Shown piece by piece: positions 1 through 5,121 of a DNA stretch of 8,015 nt; within the stretch, counting starts at the first letter, position 1, and each line of letters starts with the position of its first letter. This stretch comes from Deltaproteobacteria bacterium. GTDB lineage: Bacteria > Desulfobacterota > Binatia > Binatales > Binataceae. The stretch is taken from NCBI GenBank assembly GCA_021780585.1, contig JAJXYM010000089.1:1-8015 (forward strand), read 5' to 3'. The notes under the pieces were generated by a model, which worked only from the letters and a program-made list of their open reading frames with translations, was not told the origin of the DNA and did not search any database. A program made the translations under genes and the position numbers.

Positions 1-93
1 CAGAATCGTTGCGATGATGCCGCGGAGCGCGTGCAGGGGACCAACTTTCGCGGCGGGAGGGATGGCGTGTGCGGAGGCGTCCGGCGGCGTCAT
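1..93 (-). CDS. Possible 5' end of an unidentified gene (partial)
   Basis: Reading leftward from an ATG at 93 there are 31 sense codons and no stop before the window edge. The predicted N-terminus begins MTPPDASAHAIPPAAK and runs into VGPLHALRGIIATIL, which becomes hydrophobic and could be the start of a membrane segment or signal anchor. No Shine-Dalgarno sequence is visible before the ATG, and 31 codons without a stop is weak evidence in DNA this GC-rich. If real, the gene lies downstream of the iron permease on the same strand with a gap of about 130 bases, so it could be cotranscribed. I do not recognise the product, and it could equally be non-coding. Confidence 0.3.
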   Translation of the reverse strand, partial: MTPPDASAHAIPPAAKVGPLHALRGIIATIL

Positions 94-97
94 TGCG

Positions 98-127
98 CGA
101 TGCGCGGCGCGCCGATGCGCGGCGCGA
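98..127. repeat. Two-copy 15-base tandem repeat
   Basis: CGATGCGCGGCGCG occurs at 98-111 and again at 113-126, giving a 15-base period over two near-identical units. It lies in the non-coding stretch left of the iron permease, just upstream of the possible ATG at 93 on the minus strand. Two copies is little evidence for function; a small slippage duplication is the simplest explanation. Confidence 0.6.
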
Positions 128-224
128 CGGGAACAGTCTAGCTAGCGGTTCGAATGGGCGCGCGCAAGTATCCGCCGTTGGTCGCGCGACGAATCGACGC
201 CGGCGCGCGCGCTCTCGCGAAGGC

Positions 225-1079
225 TCAGGCCGTGCGCGCTTCGGCGGTTGGTGTGGCGGCGGCGGCGAGCTCCGGATTACGCGGCGCCCGCAGCCGCGGC
301 GCCACCAGCGCCGCCGCCGCCAGCCCGATCAGGAGCAGTTGCGCCGCCAGCGTCTCGACCGTTGGGAACAGTCCGAGCATCGGGACGGTCGGCACATGAT
401 TGACGAAGCTCGCGCCCAGCACGCCCGATTCCTGGAAGCTCGCGATTCCCTGGCCGGCGAAAATCACCGCCAGCGCGTAGAGCATCACGGAGGTCGCCGA
501 GAAAAACGCGCCGATCGGAATGCGCCGGATCATCGTGCGCGCGGTGAGAAAAACGATCGTCAGCGCGATCGCGCCGGCGATCACGCCCATGAAAATCGCA
601 TGGCGCTCGATCCGTTCGGTGGCGCCCGAGACCAGCGCCTGAAAGAATACGATGGTTTCCGCGCCCTCGCGCATCACGGCCAAAAACGCCGTCACGCCAA
701 GCGCGATCGAAGCGCCGGCATTGCCGTTGACCGAATCGACCTGCGCCTTGATGAAGTTCTTCCAGCGCTCCGCCTGACCGCGCGCCGTCAGCCACGAGCT
801 GACGTAAAACAGGGTCGCGGCGGCGGTGAGCTGAAAGACGCCCTCGAGCGTGTCGCTGGTATTGTCGCCGAGAATATGATTGACGGCCCAGGCCAGCGCG
901 AGGCTGACGCCGATCGCGAGGCTCCCGCCGGTATAGACGACGCGCGCCCGGCGCTCCTGGCCGGCTTCGTGGACACCCGCGACCAGCGCGAGAATCACGA
1001 GCAGCGCCTCGAGGCCTTCGCGAAACAGAATTCCCGACGAATAGAGAAAATAGGGGACGGCGGTGGACGTGCTGGTCAT
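225..1079 (-). CDS. efeU: FTR1/EfeU-family iron permease
   Basis: Inner-membrane iron permease of the FTR1 (yeast Ftr1p, bacterial EfeU) family, 284 residues, close to the usual bacterial length. Two REGxE-type iron-binding motifs are present: REGLE at residues 20-24 and REGAE at 137-141. Each sits in a hydrophobic helix, as the family requires. About seven membrane segments can be placed, near residues 10-34, 48-68, 78-98, 122-150, 160-182, 190-210 and 240-262, followed by a short Ala-rich cytoplasmic-type tail. The frame stays open upstream to 1241, but the ATG at 1079 is preferred because the family's N-terminus begins just before the first REGLE helix and the promoter and Fur box lie upstream of it. 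The SD is weak. No EfeO or EfeB partner is seen inside the window; one could lie to the left. Family assignment is strong; iron valence and partner are not determinable here. Confidence 0.93.
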   Translation of the reverse strand: MTSTSTAVPYFLYSSGILFREGLEALLVILALVAGVHEAGQERRARVVYTGGSLAIGVSLALAWAVNHILGDNTSDTLEGVFQLTAAATLFYVSSWLTARGQAERWKNFIKAQVDSVNGNAGASIALGVTAFLAVMREGAETIVFFQALVSGATERIERHAIFMGVIAGAIALTIVFLTARTMIRRIPIGAFFSATSVMLYALAVIFAGQGIASFQESGVLGASFVNHVPTVPMLGLFPTVETLAAQLLLIGLAAAALVAPRLRAPRNPELAAAATPTAEARTA

Positions 1080-1090
1080 GGCGACTCGAT

Positions 1091-1105
1091 TGAGAATGAT
1101 TCTCA
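1091..1105. promoter_or_regulatory. Fur box upstream of the iron permease
   Basis: TGAGAATGATTCTCA is a perfect 7-1-7 inverted repeat. It differs from the classical Fur core TGATAATnATTATCA only at one symmetric position in each arm. It ends 12 bases before the permease ATG and covers the predicted transcription start, the arrangement expected for iron-dependent repression by Fur. The sequence and location are seen directly; Fur binding is inferred. Confidence 0.85.
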
Positions 1106-1111
1106 GTTCGA

Positions 1112-1141
1112 AGCGTAGCGCCGCCCGATTGATCTTGTCAA
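1112..1141 (-). promoter_or_regulatory. Sigma-70-type promoter of the iron permease
   Basis: On the minus strand a perfect -35 hexamer TTGACA (1141 to 1136) is followed after 18 bases by TACGCT (1117 to 1112). The latter keeps the three most conserved -10 positions (T1, A2, T6). Transcription would start near 1105, inside the Fur box, leaving an untranslated leader of about 26 bases. The -10 match is only three of six, so the assignment leans on the perfect -35 and the operator position. Confidence 0.6.
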
Positions 1142-1142
1142 G

Positions 1143-1161
1143 CGCGCTCTGTGTGAGCGCG
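1143..1161. repeat. 7-bp hairpin just upstream of the permease promoter
   Basis: CGCGCTC and GAGCGCG form perfect arms around a five-base loop (TGTGT), directly upstream of the TTGACA -35 element at 1136-1141. Seven perfect pairs with a short loop is better than most GC noise in the window. It could be a second operator for the divergent intergenic region or a structural element. No U-tract follows on either side, so it is not a standard terminator. Confidence 0.35.
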
Positions 1162-1317
1162 TTGGTCCCGGGCGGGGCGGCGCGGCTTGCCGCTTTTGTG
1201 CCCGGGGTGTAACATCGATTCCAGGCGAGGCGGCGGAGCATACGCTCCCGCTTCGTTGTTTTTTTTGGCGCTCCGGCGCGGAGTTCGATCGGCGCCGGGC
1301 GAGCGGATGGCCAGGCG

Positions 1318-1680
1318 ATGCGCTGCCGCTACTGTCGTGATCGGGCGGGAATAATCCGGCGGGTCTGCGCGACCTGCGCGCGGGTGGTCGCCGTGCTGGA
1401 AACGGCGGGCGGCCGGGTCGGATTGAGCGGCTTGGTCGATCGCTTTGCCGCCGAGGGTCTGACGCGCGCTGCGGTTGAACGGGTGCTCGACGCCGCGCCG
1501 GACGGCGGCGCCACGATGCGCGATCGGTTGACGGCCGAGATGGCGAACGCGCTGATGCGCGGGCTGGGCATGCCCGGGCGGCAATCCGCCGACGACGTCA
1601 GGCGGGTGCGGATGCGGATGGAAACGGGCGCGGGCGAAGGCGTCGTGGTCGCGGGCGCGAAGCCCCCCGACGCGGTCTGA
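1318..1680 (+). CDS. Uncharacterised small protein with N-terminal CxxC...CxxC zinc-ribbon-like motif
   Basis: A 120-residue protein of unknown function. Cysteines at residues 3, 6, 17 and 20 form two CxxC knuckles spaced like a small zinc ribbon, starting almost at the initiator methionine. This fits the ATG at 1318 being the true start. The middle (about 24-65) looks alpha-helical. Residues 68-103 contain a charged stretch with RDRLTAEMANALMRGLG and DDVRRVRMRM, which looks like a conserved helical segment rather than random GC coding. The C-terminal 15 residues are Gly/Ala/Val-rich. The SD is weak. It lies 111 bases before the dehydrogenase on the same strand and may or may not be cotranscribed with it. 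A metal-binding or nucleic-acid-binding role is a guess from the cysteine pattern alone; the antisense strand is also open here, so coding status is likely but not certain. Confidence 0.68.
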   Translation: MRCRYCRDRAGIIRRVCATCARVVAVLETAGGRVGLSGLVDRFAAEGLTRAAVERVLDAAPDGGATMRDRLTAEMANALMRGLGMPGRQSADDVRRVRMRMETGAGEGVVVAGAKPPDAV

Positions 1681-1690
1681 CGGCGGTTGC

Positions 1691-1730
1691 TTGACTGTCG
1701 CTTCGGCGGCGGCCAGTGTCAACATATATG
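1691..1730 (+). promoter_or_regulatory. Candidate operator/promoter patch before the dehydrogenase
   Basis: TTGAC (1691-1695) and GTCAA (1718-1722) form an inverted repeat with a 22-base centre, followed by an AT-rich TATATG (1725-1730) that matches the -10 consensus at four of six positions. TTGACT resembles a -35 hexamer but sits too far (28 bases) from TATATG to pair with it. The patch is the only AT-rich stretch between the zinc-ribbon gene and the dehydrogenase, so a promoter or regulator site is plausible but weakly supported. Confidence 0.25.
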
Positions 1731-1791
1731 CAGGCGGAAGCCGCGGGCGGCGCGGCGGACCGGGACGACAGGCGATCGGGAGAGTGAACGG

Positions 1792-2682
1792 ATGAGCGTA
1801 AGCACGGTGGGCGTGATCGGCGCGGGACAGATGGGCGGCGGAGTCGCCCAGGTGGCGGCGCAGGCGGGGGTCAACGTCGTCCTGAATGACGTTTCGGAGG
1901 AGTACGTCAAGCGCGGATTCGCCGCGATCGAGCGCAATCTGGACCGCATGATCCAGCGCGGACGTTTCAAGCCCGACGAACGCGACCGGATTCTGCGCCG
2001 GATCGAGATCACGGCGAAGCTCGAGGAGCTGCGTCATACCGATTTCGTGATCGAGGCGGTGGTCGAAAACGAGGACGCCAAGATCGCGCTGTTCCAGAAG
2101 CTCGACCAGTTCTGTCCGCCGCATGTGATTTTCGCCTCGAACACCTCGTCGATTTCGATCACGCGGATGGGCGCGCGGACCAGCCGGCCGGATCGGTTTA
2201 TCGGGATGCATTTCATGAACCCGGTGCCCGCGATGCGGCTGGTGGAGATAATCCGCGGCCTGGCGACCTCGCAGGAGACCTACGAGGCGACCCGCACGCT
2301 GGCCGAGCGGCTGGGCAAGAACACAATGACGGCGGAGGATTTTCCCGGCTTTATCGTCAATCGGATTTTGCTGCCGATGATCAACGAGGGCATCTATACG
2401 CTGTATGAAGGCGTCGGCGGCGTGATCGATATCGACACGGCGATGAAGCTCGGGACGAATCAGCCGATGGGTCCGCTGGAGCTGGCGGACTTGATTGGTC
2501 TCGACACCTGCCTGGCGATCATGGAAGTGATGCATCGGGTGTTCGGCGACGACAAATATCGGCCGTGTCCGTTGTTGAAGAAATACGTTGACGCGGGTTA
2601 TCTGGGACGCAAGGCCGGCCGCGGATTCTATACCTATGACGCGCAGGGCAATCCGATCGCGCCGACCGCCCAAAGCCGCTGA
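1792..2682 (+). CDS. hbd: 3-hydroxybutyryl-CoA / short-chain 3-hydroxyacyl-CoA dehydrogenase
   Basis: NAD(P)-dependent oxidation of (S)-3-hydroxyacyl-CoA to 3-oxoacyl-CoA, a cytoplasmic step of beta-oxidation or butyryl-CoA metabolism. The protein has 296 residues, near the usual single-domain-pair length. The N-terminal Rossmann fold carries GxGxxG at 10-15 and the cofactor-selecting acidic residue D33. The catalytic set is complete and correctly spaced: S119 in SNTSS, H140 in GMHFMNP, E152 and N190 in GFIVNR. The C-terminal domain shows the family signature GTNQPMGPLELADLIGLD and ends with the typical GRKAGRGFYTY. The ATG at 1792 is chosen because it follows GGGAG with 9 bases of spacing and starts the Rossmann strand directly; the upstream frame to 1687 is extraneous. 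A gene for a RAM-domain protein follows after 45 bases. Chain-length preference and physiological direction (oxidative or reductive) cannot be told; no thiolase or crotonase is in the window. Confidence 0.95.
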   Translation: MSVSTVGVIGAGQMGGGVAQVAAQAGVNVVLNDVSEEYVKRGFAAIERNLDRMIQRGRFKPDERDRILRRIEITAKLEELRHTDFVIEAVVENEDAKIALFQKLDQFCPPHVIFASNTSSISITRMGARTSRPDRFIGMHFMNPVPAMRLVEIIRGLATSQETYEATRTLAERLGKNTMTAEDFPGFIVNRILLPMINEGIYTLYEGVGGVIDIDTAMKLGTNQPMGPLELADLIGLDTCLAIMEVMHRVFGDDKYRPCPLLKKYVDAGYLGRKAGRGFYTYDAQGNPIAPTAQSR

Positions 2683-2727
2683 ATCCGGCGGGCGCGCGGA
2701 TTTGGCCGCGCAGGGGAGGGAAGCGAA

Positions 2728-2961
2728 ATGACGGTGCGGGCGTTTATCCTGATCGACACGTCCCCGGGCAAGGCCAAGGACGTGGCGGAGAAGCTCCGGC
2801 AGGCCCCGGAAGTGTCGGCGGCGCACGCGGTGACGGGTCCGCACGACATTATCGCGATAATCGAGGCGCCGGACGTGTCGGCGCTGGGCGAGTTGATCGT
2901 CCAGCGGATCCAGAGCGTGGTCGGCGTGAACCGGACGCTGACCTCGATTGTCGCGGACTGA
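2728..2961 (+). CDS. Stand-alone Lrp/AsnC ligand-binding (RAM) domain protein
   Basis: A 77-residue protein consisting only of the effector-binding RAM (ACT-like) domain of the Lrp/AsnC family, without the N-terminal helix-turn-helix. The expected beta-alpha-beta-beta-alpha-beta pattern is visible: a first strand RAFILIDT, a helix 14-25, a strand with the TGPHDI turn at 36-41, a strand IIAIIEA, a helix 50-65 and a final strand with RTLTSIV. In the family such domains dimerise and assemble into rings that bind amino acids or related small ligands at subunit interfaces. The start is well supported by a strong SD (GGGGAGGG at 2713-2720, 7 bases before ATG). It lies 45 bases after the dehydrogenase and 99 bases before greA. 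With no DNA-binding domain it may modulate a partner protein; which partner and which ligand are unknown. Confidence 0.9.
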   Translation: MTVRAFILIDTSPGKAKDVAEKLRQAPEVSAAHAVTGPHDIIAIIEAPDVSALGELIVQRIQSVVGVNRTLTSIVAD

Positions 2962-2969
2962 ACCGTCGG

Positions 2970-2990
2970 CGGCGCGCGCGGCGCGCGCCG
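2970..2990. repeat. GC hairpin between the RAM gene and greA
   Basis: Ten-base perfect arms (2970-2979 and 2981-2990) flank a single central base, all G and C. As RNA this would fold into a very stable hairpin starting nine bases after the RAM-protein stop codon. No U-tract follows, so it is not a classical intrinsic terminator. It could attenuate or process the transcript between the two genes, or be compositional, since alternating GC self-complements easily. Confidence 0.4.
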
Positions 2991-3060
2991 GAATGGCGGA
3001 GACGGATCATTGGCGCCGCGGACGGACGCGAACGATAACGGATCAAGGAACCTGGGATCG

Positions 3061-3561
3061 ATGGCTGAGTTACCGGTAGTCAAGCGATTGCGCAAGGAGA
3101 TGGAAGTGCTCAAGCGCGAGCTCAACGTCGAGCTGCCGAAGGAGCTCGAGCGCGCGCGCGCCCATGGCGATCTTTCCGAGAACGCCGAGTGGGCGATGGC
3201 CAAACAGCGTCAGGAGTTCCTGCGCGCGCGGCTCAATAATCTCGAAGCGCGCGTCGCCGAGCTTTCGATGATCAATCTCGAATCGATCCCGCGCGATACC
3301 GTCGGCCTGGGCAGCAAGGTCGAGCTGGAAGACCTCGACGGGGGCGTCCGAATCGAATTCGAGATCGTGGTGCCGGAGGAGGTCGACGGTTCGCAGAACC
3401 GGATTTCGCTGTCATCGCCGCTCGGCCATGCGCTGATCGGCAAGGCTTGCGACGACGATATCGAGGTGCATACGCCGCGGGGCAAGCGCTCCTACCTGGT
3501 GCTGCGACTGATCACGCTGCACGAGATAATCGCGCGCGAGTCCGGCGCCAACGGGGAATAG
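3061..3561 (+). CDS. greA: Transcription elongation factor GreA
   Basis: GreA enters the RNA polymerase secondary channel and stimulates cleavage of backtracked RNA. The protein has 166 residues against about 158 in E. coli. The N-terminal coiled coil (roughly 3-75) carries the catalytic tip HGDLSENAEW with acidic residues D37 and E40, matching D41 and E44 of E. coli GreA. The C-terminal FKBP-like domain (about 80-150) shows the typical VGLGSKVEL strand, SSPLGHALIGK at 118-128 and TPRGKRSY at 138-145. About 15 extra residues (ITLHEIIARESGANGE) extend past the usual end. The ATG at 3061 is preferred over a TTG at 3010 because the coiled coil starts right after it; AAGGA lies upstream at slightly long spacing. 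The next gene starts 13 bases after the stop, suggesting cotranscription. Confidence 0.95.
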   Translation: MAELPVVKRLRKEMEVLKRELNVELPKELERARAHGDLSENAEWAMAKQRQEFLRARLNNLEARVAELSMINLESIPRDTVGLGSKVELEDLDGGVRIEFEIVVPEEVDGSQNRISLSSPLGHALIGKACDDDIEVHTPRGKRSYLVLRLITLHEIIARESGANGE

Positions 3562-3574
3562 GCGCGGGCGGCGG

Positions 3575-4330
3575 ATGGCCGAAGGCGGCGGGAAAAACCC
3601 TCTGGGGGCGGCGCTCGCGATCGGCGCCTTGATTGGAATCGGCGCCGCCGCGGGCGGCTATTTCGTTGGCGACGGCTTCTATCGGGCGCGTAGCGAGCGC
3701 TACGTCACGGTCAAGGGGCTGGTCGAGCGGGGCGTGCGCGCCGACCTCGCCGTTTGGACGATCAGCTACAGCGCGGTTGGTCCGGATCTGAACTCGGCCA
3801 GCCGCAAACTCGAACAGAATCAACGGACGGTCGCCGACTTCGCGCGCGGGCATGGCTTCGCGCCGGACGAAATCGAGCTTCAGCCCACCACCGTGACCGA
3901 CACCTGGGCGAATCAGTATCAGAACGCGCGGCCCGCCGCCGACCAGCGCTTTATCGTGAAGGGCGGCGTGCGGATCCGCTCGACCAAGGTGGAGGCGGTG
4001 CGCAAGGCGAGCGAGGATTCGGGCGCGCTGATCAACGCGGGCGTCGCATTGGGCGAGAACTATCCGCAGGCGCCGCAGTATTTCTTCACCCATTTGAACG
4101 ATATCCGGCCCGCGATGCTGGCGCAGGCGACGCTCAGCGCGCGCGCCGTGGCTGAACAATTCGCGGGCGATTCCCACAGCCGGCTCGGACCGATCCGGCG
4201 GGCGAATCAGGGCGTCTTCCAGATTAGCGGCCGCGACGCCTCCGGCGACAGCGCGGGCGGCGACGATCAAGGCTCGATCGACAAGAAGGTCCGGCTGGTC
4301 ACGACGGTCGATTACTACCTGATCGACTGA
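3575..4330 (+). CDS. SIMPL-domain (DUF541) protein with N-terminal membrane anchor
   Basis: A 251-residue protein whose residues 42-251 form a SIMPL (DUF541) domain, the family of E. coli YggE and mouse SIMPL. A single hydrophobic segment rich in Gly and Ala (about 9-31) follows a short positively charged start, so the protein is probably inner-membrane anchored with the domain in the periplasm. Family-typical features are the first strand YVTVKGLVERGVRADLAVW, a helix with regularly spaced charged residues (72-95), the strand IELQPTTVTDTW and the conserved final strand VRLVTTVDYYLI. A linker rich in Gly, Ser and Asp (about 218-232) precedes the last strand. Members are linked to oxidative or envelope stress, but the biochemical activity of the domain is unsettled. 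It starts 13 bases after greA with only a weak GGCGG SD, so translation may be coupled. Confidence 0.88.
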   Translation: MAEGGGKNPLGAALAIGALIGIGAAAGGYFVGDGFYRARSERYVTVKGLVERGVRADLAVWTISYSAVGPDLNSASRKLEQNQRTVADFARGHGFAPDEIELQPTTVTDTWANQYQNARPAADQRFIVKGGVRIRSTKVEAVRKASEDSGALINAGVALGENYPQAPQYFFTHLNDIRPAMLAQATLSARAVAEQFAGDSHSRLGPIRRANQGVFQISGRDASGDSAGGDDQGSIDKKVRLVTTVDYYLID

Positions 4331-4635
4331 CGCTGGCCGGTGGCCCGGCGCGATCGCCGCGGAATTCGGTCCGCGGACCCGCGGGGCGCAATCGTGTCGG
4401 TGGCCAGCAAAGCGACGAAAATCGGTTGGGGCGCCGATGACCCAGGTGTGGTCGAGAATCCCCAAAGTTCCGCTGGTTTTGGTCCAAAGCTCCCTGATCA
4501 ATTCCGCCTAATCGCGCAATAATAAGCGTTGATGGGTCGATTGTCCCCATCCCGGCTCGGCATGGTCGATGCTTGTGATTCTGTTCGGTCAAGGAACGGA
4601 TAGCGGCGCAGATCGATGAGAGGAGCAGGGCGTCG
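4331..4635. other. 305-base gap with inverted repeats and a possible promoter
   Basis: No convincing gene is seen here. The left part holds nested inverted repeats: GCTGGCC (4332-4338) pairs with GGCCAGC (4402-4408), enclosing a small hairpin at 4347-4358 and the perfect 12-base palindrome GGTCCGCGGACC (4368-4379). The palindrome could end the greA/SIMPL transcript, but there is no U-tract. The right part (about 4455-4530) is distinctly less GC-rich and contains AATAAT at 4518-4523, a five-of-six match to the -10 consensus, although no good -35 lies 16-18 bases upstream. A leader of roughly 100 bases would then precede the next gene, ending in AGGAG at 4621-4625. Confidence 0.5.
4518..4523 (+). 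promoter_or_regulatory. Candidate -10 element for the kinase operon
   Basis: AATAAT matches TATAAT at five of six positions within the only AT-richer patch upstream of the 4636 gene. Hexamers 16-18 bases further upstream (around 4494-4500) match TTGACA at only about three positions, so this is a suggestion, not a firm promoter. It would give a leader of about 100 bases and drive the three same-strand genes 4636-6912. Confidence 0.25.
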
Positions 4636-5085
4636 ATGATTAACGGGGTCGAAACGGAAGGCGACGATTTTGGCGGAGCGCTGATGCCGGAGCAGTATTA
4701 TCAGCTTATCCGGCGTCATGTTTCCCTCAATGGCGAAACGCGTTTGCTGTATGCGGTGCTCGAGGACGCGATTCGCTGTTACGTGGCGACGCGCAAATCC
4801 CGTTCGCGGCATCAGCGGGTCCGCTTTATCGAGGTGCAGAACTGGTTTGGACCGCGGCCGCCCTGGGCGCCGCCGGCGACGGGGCTGTTCGCTTTCGAGC
4901 CGCTGTGCGACGCCTTGGGAATTGATCCTGAAGCGGTGCGTAAATGTCTGGATTCGATGACCTTGTCGGACGTGCCGACCCGGCGCCATCGGCGCACCTC
5001 GCCGTCGAGCCTGGCGGCTCCGCGGCGGCGTGAACGGCGCCATCGGGAGCGCGGCAATGGTGCAACGGCGCGCGCGGCGGGATAG
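4636..5085 (+). CDS. Uncharacterised 149-residue protein with Arg-rich tail
   Basis: Function not recognised. Residues 18-110 look like a folded helical domain: EQYYQLIRRHV, then TRLLYAVLEDAIRCYVATRK (35-54), an RFIEVQNWF segment (63-71), and FAFEPLCDALGIDPEAVRKCL (85-105), which resembles a helix-turn-helix-like end. The LLYAVLEDAIRCY and FAFEPLCDALGIDPE segments resemble a short hypothetical family I associate with deltaproteobacteria and relatives, from memory only. The last 40 residues are low-complexity and Arg/Ala/Ser-rich, suggesting a disordered, possibly nucleic-acid-binding tail or a degenerate C-terminus. The start is supported by AGGAG at 4621-4625, ten bases before the ATG. It lies 36 bases upstream of a histidine kinase in the same reading frame, separated by a TAG stop, so it is probably part of that operon and could be a regulatory or accessory factor. 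Confidence 0.72.
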   Translation: MINGVETEGDDFGGALMPEQYYQLIRRHVSLNGETRLLYAVLEDAIRCYVATRKSRSRHQRVRFIEVQNWFGPRPPWAPPATGLFAFEPLCDALGIDPEAVRKCLDSMTLSDVPTRRHRRTSPSSLAAPRRRERRHRERGNGATARAAG

Positions 5086-5121
5086 TCTTGGGCGACTGAT
5101 TGTCCGGAAAATCCGACGCGC

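Noticed and set aside
146..156. GGTTCGAAT, resembling a tRNA T-loop
   Set aside because: The flanking bases do not form the five-base T stem, and no acceptor, D or anticodon arm can be built around it on either strand.
181..205. Palindromes GTCGCGCGAC and CGCCGGCG downstream of the iron permease as a terminator
   Set aside because: Short self-complementary GC strings are everywhere in this DNA; there is no U-tract and no longer stem.
69..1118. 349-codon open frame on the plus strand over the iron permease
   Set aside because: Antisense to a convincing membrane permease; the product is a low-complexity Arg/Asp/His/Gln-rich sequence.
1138..2844. 568-codon open frame on the minus strand over the zinc-ribbon and dehydrogenase genes
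   Set aside because: It is antisense to a clear dehydrogenase with a complete catalytic set. Its product is rich in Arg, His, Asp and Gln with no recognisable motif, as expected from GC-rich antisense frames.
1318..3561. Four consecutive plus-strand genes (1318, 1792, 2728, 3061) share one reading frame, as do 4636, 5122 and 6526, suggesting split fusions
   Set aside because: Each gene has its own start context, stop and complete domain, and the gaps hold no conserved coding; shared frame is likely chance.
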